A model generated the notes under the pieces. The model was not told where the DNA came from. It worked only from the letters and a program-made list of their open reading frames with translations, and made no database searches. Positions 56,539 to 64,000 of a stretch of 64,000 nt of DNA are shown here, one piece after another (within the stretch, counting starts at the first letter, position 1; the number at the start of each line of letters is the position of its first letter). Made by a program: the position numbers and the translations under genes. Source of the DNA: a bacterium (lineage in GTDB: Bacteria > Sumerlaeota > Sumerlaeia > SLMS01 > JAHLLQ01); contig JAHLLQ010000001.1 of the NCBI GenBank assembly GCA_020444065.1, positions 806,001-870,000 of the forward strand, given 5' to 3'.

Positions 56539-56766
56539 GTTTGGGACCTTTCAGGGCGTCGATCAGCCCGGGGAGTCTGCCCCGGGGATGGCCCGCGGGG
56601 AAAGGCCCAAAGCGAACATGGGCAAAAAAGGCCGCGAAGTTGCCAGCCGCCGCCCCGTGGGGGGCAGGAAAAACCCGGGCTTCTTGATTGACGATGCGAC
56701 CGGGGCGCTCCACACTCTGTGAGTAATCTGGACCGCTATGTTCTGTATCTTCCGGAGCCTTGTCGC

Positions 56767-58446
56767 ATGCCTGCTTCATGCAAATCGTTCATAATCCCCG
56801 CGCTTCTGGTGGCCGCAGCCACCGTTCAGGCCCAGGAAATCGTGATCGACGTCCCGGCCGCGCGCAGTGTGCAGATCGCCGAAAACCGCAGAAATCCCGG
56901 TGAAATCTCCCCCATCGCCATGGGCGATGTGGACGGAGACGGGCTGGAGGACTGCGTGATGGGTGCGCCCCGCGCGGGCGGCCTGTTGACCGTCGACTCG
57001 GGTATGATTTACATCCGTTTTGGCGGAGACTACCTCGGCCTGCCGCCTGCCAGCGATGACGGCGGCGTCTACTACGATCTGACGTCGCGCCCCGACGCCG
57101 TGGTGACGCCCCAGTACTCCGCCGTGACGTTCGCGGATTCGCTCGGCCGCATCCCCAGTGGCGTGCAGATCTTCCCCGAGCGCGGCGGCGAGTTCTTTGG
57201 CTCTTCGGTCGCGACGGGCGACTTCAATAACGACAATTTCGCGGACATCCTCATCGGTGCGCCGCATCCCCTCGGCGATCCCGATCTCGGCACCGTCTAC
57301 CTGATCCTGGGTCGTGCTGACCTGGGCGGCCTGACGTATGTTGAGGACGAGATCTTTAACGCCAATGCGGTGGAAATCAAAGGCCGCTACCTGGGCGCTC
57401 GCTTCGGCGAGGTCGTCGAGTTCGCCGACCTCGACAACGATGGGTTCGATGACATCCTGATCGGGACCCCCCGCGCTGCCACAGGCGGTACAGTCGACAT
57501 CATCTATGGTCGACCCGTGCTGGACTGGTCTCGCGCGACGATTGACAGCGTCCCGAATCCGAAGACGCGTATCTTCTCGAATGTCGCGGATGAGCGCTTC
57601 GGCTCGGCGATCACGGCCGGCGATTTCAATGGCGATAACTTCCCCGAGTTGGTGATCGGCGCCCCACGCTGGCCGATTCCGGTGAATGCCAATGGACGTG
57701 TGGTCGTCCTGGAGTTCTCCGGCGGCCGTCCCGCCAGCATCGATATGTCCGTCAGCCCACCGTACCTCACGGTCGAAATGACTTTGAATTTCGCGGGCCT
57801 TGGCGGCGCCGTTGCGGTCGGCGATCTGGATAACGACGGGGTCGACGATCTGATCGCCAGCGCTCCACAGCTCCAGGTCGGTACGCGCACAAACCTGGGC
57901 GGCGTCTACCACATCAGCAATCCCAGCCAGTACGCCGGCGATACGCTGGAGATGCCATTCGATTCAGACATAAGCATCTTCGGCACCGGCCAGTCCCAGG
58001 AGTTCTTCGGCTGGTCGCTGGCCGTTGGCGCATACGATATCGCCCCGGGTATCGAGCTGCTCGTGGGAGCGCCGGGCAAGAACACGCCGGATGGAACTGC
58101 GGCTGGTGCGGTGTTCGTCTACCGGTCGGGGGCTCTGCCGGCGACTTCAATCCTCGAAGGTGAGCTCGGCTATCAGATCAGCCAATTCCGCGGGACGGTT
58201 GCCAACTTCCGGTACGGCACAGACGTGGCCATCGGCCAATTTGATGGCTTGGACAATGGCGATATCTTTGCGTCGGGAAGCGGCGATCTGCCATTCGACT
58301 CATCCTGCGGCGGCGACGTTCTGGCCGACTGGCAGATTTGTCACGACGGCCGCGAAGGCATCCGTGTTTACGGCGTGCTGGCAGGCAGCGTGCCCCAGGC
58401 TCCGATCGAATTGAGCGCAAAGCCCGGCTGGATGATGATGGAGTAA
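56767..58446 (+). CDS. Exported FG-GAP (integrin-alpha-like) repeat protein
   Basis: 559 aa. The ATG at 56767 (GGAG 9 bases upstream) starts the signal peptide MPASCKSFIIPALLVAAATV, cleaved near VQA-Q; the longer frame has no role. Six FG-GAP repeats form a probable beta-propeller: GDVDGDGLEDCVMGAPRA, GDFNNDNFADILIGAPHP, ADLDNDGFDDILIGTPRA, GDFNGDNFPELVIGAPRW, GDLDNDGVDDLIASAPQL and a last degenerate one (IELLVGAPGK). The DxDxDG loops bind calcium in known relatives. It ends SAKPGWMMME. Probably an extracellular binding protein; partner unknown. A terminator follows at 58474. Confidence 0.88.
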   Translation: MPASCKSFIIPALLVAAATVQAQEIVIDVPAARSVQIAENRRNPGEISPIAMGDVDGDGLEDCVMGAPRAGGLLTVDSGMIYIRFGGDYLGLPPASDDGGVYYDLTSRPDAVVTPQYSAVTFADSLGRIPSGVQIFPERGGEFFGSSVATGDFNNDNFADILIGAPHPLGDPDLGTVYLILGRADLGGLTYVEDEIFNANAVEIKGRYLGARFGEVVEFADLDNDGFDDILIGTPRAATGGTVDIIYGRPVLDWSRATIDSVPNPKTRIFSNVADERFGSAITAGDFNGDNFPELVIGAPRWPIPVNANGRVVVLEFSGGRPASIDMSVSPPYLTVEMTLNFAGLGGAVAVGDLDNDGVDDLIASAPQLQVGTRTNLGGVYHISNPSQYAGDTLEMPFDSDISIFGTGQSQEFFGWSLAVGAYDIAPGIELLVGAPGKNTPDGTAAGAVFVYRSGALPATSILEGELGYQISQFRGTVANFRYGTDVAIGQFDGLDNGDIFASGSGDLPFDSSCGGDVLADWQICHDGREGIRVYGVLAGSVPQAPIELSAKPGWMMME

Positions 58447-58473
58447 GCTGCGCCGAACAGACCAGAATGCAAC

Positions 58474-58505
58474 GCCCCCCGGCTGCGAAGGCCGGGGGGC
58501 GTTTT
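58474..58505 (+). terminator. Terminator between FG-GAP gene and thiG
   Basis: GCCCCCCGGC (58474-58483), loop TGCGAAG, GCCGGGGGGC (58491-58500), then GTTTTC. A perfect 10-bp GC stem between convergent genes; it may serve both strands. Confidence 0.8.
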
Positions 58506-58530
58506 CTATCTGCGAGTGTGCACGCGCCGA

Positions 58531-59325
58531 TCAGAAGTCTTTCAGCGGCGTGCTGGCGCTGGCGTAGAGGCGCTTGTCCATGCGGCCGGCGGTAAAGGAC
58601 ATGCGGCCGGCGATCGTGGCAAGGCGGAACGCGTGGGCCATAGCGACCGGGTCGGCGGCCTTTGCGATGCCGGTGTTCACCAGCAGACCATCCACACCCA
58701 TCTCCATCGTCAGCGAGCAATCCGACGCACAACCAACACCCGCGTCGACGATGATCGGCACGTTGGCGAACTCCTTGATCAGGCGAATATTCGCGGGATT
58801 CAGAACGCCCCGGCCGCTGCCGATGGGCGAGCCGAGCGGCATGACGGCCGCGGCGCCGGCTTCTTCGAGGCGACGGGCCAGAATGATGTCGTCCGAGCAG
58901 TAAGCCATGCAGGTGAAGCCCATCTCGGTAAGACGCTTTGTGGCTTCCAGCGTACCGATCGGATCCGGCATCAGCGTCTTCTGATCGCCGATCACTTCCA
59001 CCTTGATCAGATCGCCCAGTTCCAGTTCGCGAATCAGTTCGGCGACCTGGATGACTTCCTCGACCGAGTAGCACCCGGCGGTGTTCGGAAGCAGCGTCAT
59101 CTTCTTTGTATCGATATAGTTCAGGAGGTTGTTTTGAGGATTCTTGAGATCCACGCGACGCAAAGCGACGGTCACCATGTCTGCCCCGGAGGCAACGTGG
59201 GCCTGCTGCATCACATCGAAATTCTCGTACTTGCCGGTCCCAACGATCAGGCGGGACTTGAGTTTGTACTTCCCGACGACAAGCGGTTCATCTTTGAAGT
59301 CAGGGACTGCGGTCAGTTCATTCAT
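58531..59325 (-). CDS. thiG: Thiazole synthase ThiG
   Basis: 264 aa, the normal length. It forms the thiazole phosphate of thiamin from 1-deoxyxylulose 5-phosphate, dehydroglycine or glycine imine, and ThiS-thiocarboxylate. Landmarks are SRLIVGTGKY, the Schiff-base Lys108 in LIKVEVIGD, MPLGSPIGSGRG and VPIIVDAGVGCASDCSLTME followed by VDGLLVNTGIAKA. It lies 6 bp downstream of thiS. No thiE, thiF, thiH or thiO gene is in the window. Confidence 0.96.
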   Translation of the reverse strand: MNELTAVPDFKDEPLVVGKYKLKSRLIVGTGKYENFDVMQQAHVASGADMVTVALRRVDLKNPQNNLLNYIDTKKMTLLPNTAGCYSVEEVIQVAELIRELELGDLIKVEVIGDQKTLMPDPIGTLEATKRLTEMGFTCMAYCSDDIILARRLEEAGAAAVMPLGSPIGSGRGVLNPANIRLIKEFANVPIIVDAGVGCASDCSLTMEMGVDGLLVNTGIAKAADPVAMAHAFRLATIAGRMSFTAGRMDKRLYASASTPLKDF

Positions 59326-59331
59326 CAGAAG

Positions 59332-59529
59332 TCATCCTCCTCCGATAATGGAGAGTATCTCGACCTGGTCGCCCTCGTGGAGTTCCTGCTGATCGAAGGT
59401 GTGACGCTTGACGATCTTGCGATTGATCATGACAGCCACGTGCTTGGGCTGCAGGTCGAGTTCGTGAATCAGCTCGGTGACAAACTGAGCTGTTGTTTCG
59501 CGGTTATCGCCGTTCACAACGAGATTCAT
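59332..59529 (-). CDS. thiS: Sulfur carrier protein ThiS
   Basis: 65 aa of ubiquitin-like fold ending in the diagnostic Gly-Gly (EILSIIGGG), which is adenylated and thiocarboxylated before sulfur transfer to ThiG. The ATG at 59529 (MNLVVNGDNRE) is chosen because the upstream ATG at 59541 has no spacing to its Shine-Dalgarno-like AAGGG; family members start at this point. There is one extra Gly after the usual GG terminus. Operon with thiG. I looked for a TPP riboswitch in the 290-bp leader and found none. Confidence 0.92.
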   Translation of the reverse strand: MNLVVNGDNRETTAQFVTELIHELDLQPKHVAVMINRKIVKRHTFDQQELHEGDQVEILSIIGGG

Positions 59530-59822
59530 GGCGTGTTCCATCCCTTTAGGGGGGCGGCCCGGTTCAGCCGCTCGGGTGAAGATTTACGCGTCCAACAGGC
59601 GGGGAGTCAAACCCTGAGAAGAAGGACTGCAGTGGGCTGTGGGATGCGAGTTTCGGACCGCCAAAACACTGCGGAAATGCTCTCCTGACGAATTTTTATC
59701 CACTGGATCGAGGTTTTCCCTAGACAGCGTAGCGTTTTCGACAAAACTACTGGGTCAATCTTAGACGGTTTTTTCCTCGCGGAATTTCCGTCAGCGGGTT
59801 GCATACCGGAAAGGGCAAAACC

Positions 59823-60419
59823 ATGGTATCCGGCGGAGTGCTGGTCCTGAATCGCAACTGGATGGCCATCCACGTCTGCTCTGTGCAGCGGGCCATCTCG
59901 TTATTGGTGCAGGACCTGGCGCGAGTGGTCACCGAGGAGTATCAAACCTACAACTTCTCCACGTGGGCGGCGCTTTCGTCTCATGTGGAAAGCGAAGGCA
60001 GCCGGTTCATTCATTCGCCGAGCCTGCGTCTGATGGTTCCGGAGGTGATCCTGCTGACCCGGTACAATCGTCTGCCGCCTCGGATGGTGAAGTTCAATCG
60101 TCGCAATATATACGTGCGCGATCACTTCACCTGCCAGTACTGCGGCAGGAAGCCCCCGCGCGAGGAGTTGACGATCGATCACGTTCTGCCGAAGTCGAAG
60201 GGCGGAAAATCGGAGTGGGAGAACGTCGTCCTGGCGTGCCAGCGCTGCAACGCGAAGAAGGGTAACAAGCTGCTGGAGTACGCGCCGATGAAGCTGATCC
60301 GGCCGCCCAAGCGCCCGCACTGGCTGTCGATCATCCGTCATTCAATGAAGGGTGTGGAACGGCCGTTGTGGCAGAAATTCGTCGATGTCGCCTACTGGAA
60401 TGTCGACCTGGACGAATAG
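59823..60419 (+). CDS. HNH endonuclease family protein
   Basis: 198 aa; AAAGGG lies 7 bases before the ATG at 59823. N-terminal residues GGVLVLNRNWMAIHVCSVQR are typical of the widespread housekeeping HNH proteins of this size. The zinc-binding HNH core is FTCQYCGRKPPREELTIDHV then LPKSKGGKSEWENVVLACQR and CNAKKGNK, with two CxxC pairs and the catalytic His of IDHV. No restriction or mobile-element genes are adjacent, so a general nuclease or repair role is more likely than a selfish one. A bidirectional terminator follows. Confidence 0.9.
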   Translation: MVSGGVLVLNRNWMAIHVCSVQRAISLLVQDLARVVTEEYQTYNFSTWAALSSHVESEGSRFIHSPSLRLMVPEVILLTRYNRLPPRMVKFNRRNIYVRDHFTCQYCGRKPPREELTIDHVLPKSKGGKSEWENVVLACQRCNAKKGNKLLEYAPMKLIRPPKRPHWLSIIRHSMKGVERPLWQKFVDVAYWNVDLDE

Positions 60420-60448
60420 GCCCGGCATCAATCGTGGAAACAAACACG

Positions 60449-60480
60449 GCCCCTGGAGTGAAATCACTCCGGGGGCATTT
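60449..60480. terminator. Bidirectional terminator between HNH and aminotransferase genes
   Basis: GCCCCTGGAGTG (60449-60460), loop AAAT, CACTCCGGGGGC (60465-60476): a 12-bp stem with one G-U pair. ATTTT follows on the plus strand and a T-rich stretch on the minus strand. Confidence 0.8.
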
Positions 60481-60485
60481 TCGTA

Positions 60486-61631
60486 TCAGCCAGTTTCGCG
60501 AACAGCGTCGACGACACGCTGCATTTCTTCCGGCGTCTGGTAGAAGTGAGGCGCCATCCGAAGAAACCCACGGCGCGCGGAACAGACGATCTTCTTCTCC
60601 GCAAGGGCCCTGACAATTGCGCTCGGGTCCTTTTCCGCGTGCTCGAAGGCGACGATTCCGCTGGCGTGCTCTTCGTCGGCCGGAGAGATCAGCTTCCATC
60701 GCAAGTCCCGCAATCCATCCTGCAGCACGCGGCAATTCGCTCGAATGCGTTGGGCAACAACGTCGATGCCGACTTCATTCAGGATCGTCAACGAGGCGCC
60801 CATTCCCTGCACGCCGACCTGGTTGGGTGCGCCTTCTTCAAAACGACGTGCCGTGGGGTCCGGCGGCAGATCACGCGCGTCGTAGTCCTCGAACCCTTCG
60901 CGCCCGAGCCAGCCAACAAAGGTGTCGTTGAACATGTCCAGGCGATGGGCATTCACGTAAACAATGCCGGCGCCTTCGGGCCCGAGAAGCCACTTGTGGC
61001 TGTCGGCCGCCAGGAAATCGATGCAGCACTCGTTTGCATCGATCGGGAACGCTCCCAACTGCTGAATCGCATCGACGCAAAACAAGACACCAGACTCGCG
61101 AAGGAGTTTGCCGATTGCAGCCAGGTCGTGACGGAATCCGGTCGAGTAGGAAGCTGCCGTGAGCGACACCATCGCGACATCGTGTTCAGAAAGTAGACGT
61201 GCCAAGTCCTCCATCTCGTAGCGGAAATTGCGCTCCGGCCACGTGACGACCTGCACGCCTGCACGTTCCTCCAGGCCCTTCCAGACGTACCAATTGGCAG
61301 GAAATGTGTGCTCTTCGACGATGATGGTCTGGCCCTTCAGCCAATGAAGGCTGTTAGCAACAATCATCAGGCCGTGGGTGGTGCTCTTGACGAAACCGAT
61401 CTCCGCTTCGTCGGCGCGCAACATCATGGCAGCTTCGGATCGAGCCATTCCCAATCGCGCAATCCAGCGCGGAAGAGCAACAAGTCCCTGCTCGGAAGCC
61501 TCCTTGGCATATCGCTGAATTGCTGCTGCCGTGCGCGCCGGCAGCGGCGAAATGGCAGAGTGACTGAGGTAGATCGAATTGCGCGTGATCGGGAACTCGG
61601 CAGCGATGTCGAGCCCTTCCAGGGAACTCAC
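60486..61631 (-). CDS. Class V PLP-dependent aminotransferase (cysteine desulfurase-like)
   Basis: 381 aa, starting at GTG 61631 within a GTGA overlap with the stop of pheA. Fold-type I landmarks: [20 protein letters not shown] at the N-terminus, [17 protein letters not shown], and the PLP-lysine motif [33 protein letters not shown] carries the cofactor-pairing Asp. There is no Cys-containing loop near residue 330 of the kind needed for a desulfurase; closest general relatives are isopenicillin-N-epimerase-like and kynureninase-like members. Operon position after pheA might suggest an amino-acid role, but the substrate cannot be told from sequence alone. Confidence 0.85.
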   Translation of the reverse strand: MSSLEGLDIAAEFPITRNSIYLSHSAISPLPARTAAAIQRYAKEASEQGLVALPRWIARLGMARSEAAMMLRADEAEIGFVKSTTHGLMIVANSLHWLKGQTIIVEEHTFPANWYVWKGLEERAGVQVVTWPERNFRYEMEDLARLLSEHDVAMVSLTAASYSTGFRHDLAAIGKLLRESGVLFCVDAIQQLGAFPIDANECCIDFLAADSHKWLLGPEGAGIVYVNAHRLDMFNDTFVGWLGREGFEDYDARDLPPDPTARRFEEGAPNQVGVQGMGASLTILNEVGIDVVAQRIRANCRVLQDGLRDLRWKLISPADEEHASGIVAFEHAEKDPSAIVRALAEKKIVCSARRGFLRMAPHFYQTPEEMQRVVDAVRETG

Positions 61632-62734
61632 TTCAACTGCTCCTTCTGCTGGGCGGAAAGTTCACGCGGCGATGCCTGGCGCGGATAGCTACCGAGGATT
61701 CGCATCATGTGGCAGTTCGGCTCCAGGCTGGCAATCGCTTCGATGATGTCCGACTGAGTCCGATGGCCGAGTATGTCGACAAAGAAGACGTACTCCCACG
61801 CCTTCTTCTTGGTCGGGCGCGATTCGATCTTGGACATGTTGATGCCGCGATCGGCCAGGGGCTTCAGCAATGTGAACAGCGCGCCGGGCTTGTCCTTTAC
61901 GGAGAACATCAGCGACGTCTTGTCGTCGCCGCACGGCGGCGTGTCTTCCTTTGCGATGATCAGGAATCGCGTCGTGTTGTCCTGATTGTCCTCGATGCCG
62001 GCGGCCAGAATGCGCAGTCCGTACTGATCGGCGGCCAGATCGCTGCCAATTGCGGCGGCGTGTTTGACCGTGCGCACCTTCTTCATGCCAGCAACGGTGC
62101 TCGGCATTTCAATAAGTTCGACCTTTGGAAGGTGCTCGCGCAGCCAAGTGCCGCACTGTGCGAATGTCTGCGGATGCGAGTAAATCTTCTTCACGTCTTC
62201 CAGCGCTGTGTTGGAGAGCAGGCAGTGTCTGATCGGCAGCAAGACTTCGTGGCAGATTCGGCAATCGAAGTCCATGAACCCGTCAAGCGTGTCGTGAACC
62301 ATGCCACCGGTGCTGTTCTCGACAGGAACGACTCCGTAGTCGACCCAGCCCTGGTGCACGGCCTGGAAGATGTCGCGGATCTTGTCATTCGCTTCGAAAT
62401 CGACAGCACTGCCGAACTCGCGAATGGCAGCCTGGTGGGCAAACGTCGCGGCCGGCCCCAGGTAAGCAACGCGCAGGGGCTTCTGCAGATTCAGACAGGC
62501 GCTGAGGACTTCGCGCATGACTGTCGAAAGCCCAACGCGCGGGAAGCCTCCGTCGCTGCGATCGAGGGCGCGCTCGAGAACTTCGCGCTGGCGCCCCGGG
62601 TCAAATGTCTGGCGGCCGGCGCCGGCCTTGGCCTGACCCACTTCGCGCGCAATCGCTGCGCGTCGATCGAGCAGGCGAACGAGTTCGCGATCGATCTCGT
62701 CGATTTCTTTGCGATAGTCCGACAACGGGTTCAT
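61628..62734 (-). CDS. pheA: Bifunctional chorismate mutase/prephenate dehydratase (P-protein)
   Basis: 368 aa with three domains. AroQ-type chorismate mutase (about 1-88): [20 protein letters not shown] then [11 protein letters not shown]. Prephenate dehydratase (about 93-270): [33 protein letters not shown] and the catalytic [11 protein letters not shown] regulatory domain (about 280-355): [20 protein letters not shown] followed by KIESRP, where Phe binds for feedback inhibition. It makes phenylpyruvate from chorismate. It overlaps the aminotransferase gene by 4 bp. Confidence 0.96.
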   Translation of the reverse strand: MNPLSDYRKEIDEIDRELVRLLDRRAAIAREVGQAKAGAGRQTFDPGRQREVLERALDRSDGGFPRVGLSTVMREVLSACLNLQKPLRVAYLGPAATFAHQAAIREFGSAVDFEANDKIRDIFQAVHQGWVDYGVVPVENSTGGMVHDTLDGFMDFDCRICHEVLLPIRHCLLSNTALEDVKKIYSHPQTFAQCGTWLREHLPKVELIEMPSTVAGMKKVRTVKHAAAIGSDLAADQYGLRILAAGIEDNQDNTTRFLIIAKEDTPPCGDDKTSLMFSVKDKPGALFTLLKPLADRGINMSKIESRPTKKKAWEYVFFVDILGHRTQSDIIEAIASLEPNCHMMRILGSYPRQASPRELSAQQKEQLK

Positions 62735-62853
62735 GCAGCCGTTCTCCTCGGCGTGAATTCACAACGCAGGCTCGGGGGTGTGGGGCTCTTTGGGCAACGG
62801 GAAAAACGGGAGCCGGCTGTCCGGACTCAAAGGCTCGGGGGGCAGCCGAGCCG

Positions 62854-64000
62854 TCAGTGTCGGAAGTGGCGCATCCCGGTAAAGACCATGGGAATGCCGT
62901 GCTCGTTGCAGGCGGCGATGACTTCCTCGTCGCGAATGGAGCCGCCGGGCTGGATGATGGCCCGCACGCCCTGGGCGGCGGCGCTGTCGATGGAATCGCG
63001 GAAGGGGAAGAACGCGTCGGAGGCCAAATAGCTATCGTCCAACGGGGCGTGGGCCTTGAGAGCGGCGAATCGCGCCGAGTCGACACGAGACATCTGGCCG
63101 GCGCCGATTCCGATCGTCGCCGTGCGGGAGGCGAACACGATAGCGTTCGACTTGACCCACTTCACGCAGCGCCAGGCGAAGAGCAATCCGTCCAGGTCTT
63201 CATCGGTCGGGGTGGCATCGGTGACGACACGGAGGTCGCGGTGCTTCACCGTGCCCAGGTCGCGATCCATCAGCAATAGACCACCGACGATTCCGCGCGG
63301 GAGGAGTTTCTGGCGTTTTGGCGTGAACTTGCCGGTCGCAAGCAAGCGAAGGTTTTTCTTCTTGGTTAGGACCGCCAGCGCCTCATCGTCATAGGATGGC
63401 GCGATCACGACTTCGTTGAATGTCTCGGCGATGCGCTTCGCTAAATGAACGTCGACCTCAACGGACATCGCGATGATTCCGCCGAATGCGGATTCCGGGT
63501 CGGTTGCGCGGGCAGCGTCGTAGGCATCCAGGCCGGACTCGCCGACAGCGATGCCGCAAGGGTTCCCGTGCTTCACAACAACTGCCGCAGCCGATGCAAG
63601 ATCGGTGAAGTCCCGGACTGCCTCGAGCGCGCCTTCGGCATCGAGGATGTTGTTGTAGGACAGTTCCTTGCCGTGAAGCTGGCGGGCGGATGCGATGCTA
63701 GTTTCATCGTCTGCCGGATCGCGATAGAAGGCGGCACGCTGGTGCGGGTTTTCTCCATAGCGCAACACCTGAGAACGAGGAACGGAAATGGTCAGTTCGG
63801 AAGGCAGCTCTTCCAGCTCCTCATCATCGCAATCGTGCCCATTCAGGAAGTTCGCGATCGCTGCATCGTACGTCGAAGTGTGCTGGAAAACCTTGGCGGC
63901 CAGGCGCTTTCGCGTCTCGGGAGTCGTCTCGCCGTGGGCCTCGATTTCCTCGGCCACGATCGCGTAATCTGCCGGGTCGCAAATGGCCGTCACCGCTGCG
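62854..64000 (-). CDS. purH: Bifunctional AICAR transformylase/IMP cyclohydrolase PurH, 5' partial
   Basis: The frame is open to the right edge of the window; the GTG at 63993 is internal. About 380 C-terminal residues are visible, roughly 70 % of the protein: the end of the IMP cyclohydrolase domain ([13 protein letters not shown]) and the whole transformylase domain. The latter is marked by [65 protein letters not shown] and the terminal [14 protein letters not shown]. It carries out the last two steps of IMP synthesis. Confidence 0.96.
   Translation of the reverse strand, partial: AAVTAICDPADYAIVAEEIEAHGETTPETRKRLAAKVFQHTSTYDAAIANFLNGHDCDDEELEELPSELTISVPRSQVLRYGENPHQRAAFYRDPADDETSIASARQLHGKELSYNNILDAEGALEAVRDFTDLASAAAVVVKHGNPCGIAVGESGLDAYDAARATDPESAFGGIIAMSVEVDVHLAKRIAETFNEVVIAPSYDDEALAVLTKKKNLRLLATGKFTPKRQKLLPRGIVGGLLLMDRDLGTVKHRDLRVVTDATPTDEDLDGLLFAWRCVKWVKSNAIVFASRTATIGIGAGQMSRVDSARFAALKAHAPLDDSYLASDAFFPFRDSIDSAAAQGVRAIIQPGGSIRDEEVIAACNEHGIPMVFTGMRHFRH

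Noticed and set aside
59530-59822. TPP riboswitch before thiS
   Set aside because: A CTGAGA occurs in the region but on the wrong strand, and the TPP core elements around it (GGATAATGCC-type and AGGGA) are absent.
60486-61631. Cysteine desulfurase supplying sulfur to the nearby ThiS-ThiG
   Set aside because: The class V fold fits, but the catalytic Cys loop expected in desulfurases is not visible, and the gene is in the pheA operon rather than with thiS.
61709-63031. 440-aa plus-strand ORF opposite pheA and the end of purH
   Set aside because: Spans two real genes and an intergenic gap on the other strand; composition is typical of an antisense frame.

Overview
This 64 kb window looks chromosomal and comes from a Gram-negative, polysaccharide-degrading heterotroph. 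Exported proteins carry Pro/Thr/Ser linkers and FG-GAP, beta-helix, FnIII-like and LamG-like modules, and the prepilins read FTLIELLIVVAIIAILA followed by VPNFLEAQ and RSKVSR. Together with the giant two-part exported proteins this style suggests a Sumerlaeota/Hydrogenedentota/Planctomycetota-like lineage. That placement is an impression; no rRNA or complete marker set is present.

Layout. (1) 1-2045: 3' part of an exported FnIII-like protein, then about 530 bp of decayed sequence. (2) 2577-30607: a fructan-utilisation region. A tightly coupled leftward operon runs fructokinase, intracellular GH32, exported GH32, oppD, oppF, family-5 solute-binding lipoprotein, oppB, oppC. Upstream lie two tandem beta-helix proteins, a pseudopilin, three more GH32 proteins and a LacI-type regulator. 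An 18-bp motif (consensus YRCTTGACNSSWGTAAGG, one copy weaker at its end) precedes the LacI gene and three GH32 genes; a weaker fifth copy precedes a beta-helix gene. (3) 30608-41342: an alpha-glucan module (two GH13, one GH31 and a XylR-type regulator) lying between two direct copies of a 108-bp sequence. One copy overlaps the tail of an IS3-family transposase remnant; the other ends at a 3' fragment of tRNA-Ser, close to a broken tRNA-Pro. (4) 41343-55636: TetR regulator, RecQ, and a tandem pair of very large exported membrane proteins. The second (about 2588 aa) appears to be a fusion of two ancestral genes and carries an embedded pseudopilin domain. (5) 55633-64000: RarD-like permease, FG-GAP protein, thiS-thiG, HNH nuclease, class V aminotransferase, pheA and the 3' part of purH.

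How it works together (inference): exported GH32 enzymes cut fructan outside the cytoplasm, the Opp-type ABC transporter takes up fructo-oligosaccharides, the signal-less GH32 hydrolyses them inside, and fructokinase phosphorylates the fructose. The LacI protein probably acts through the shared motif. The neighbouring GH13/GH31 module plausibly does the same job for starch or glycogen under the XylR-type regulator.

Most unusual observations: a prepilin-type helix with a leader-like site buried at residue 960 of a 2588-residue protein; the signature of an internal gene fusion in that same protein; GH32 enzymes with Glu at the expected nucleophile Asp; the shared 18-bp regulatory motif; the IS/tRNA-fragment bracketing of the alpha-glucan module; and short aromatic C-terminal tails on five exported proteins.
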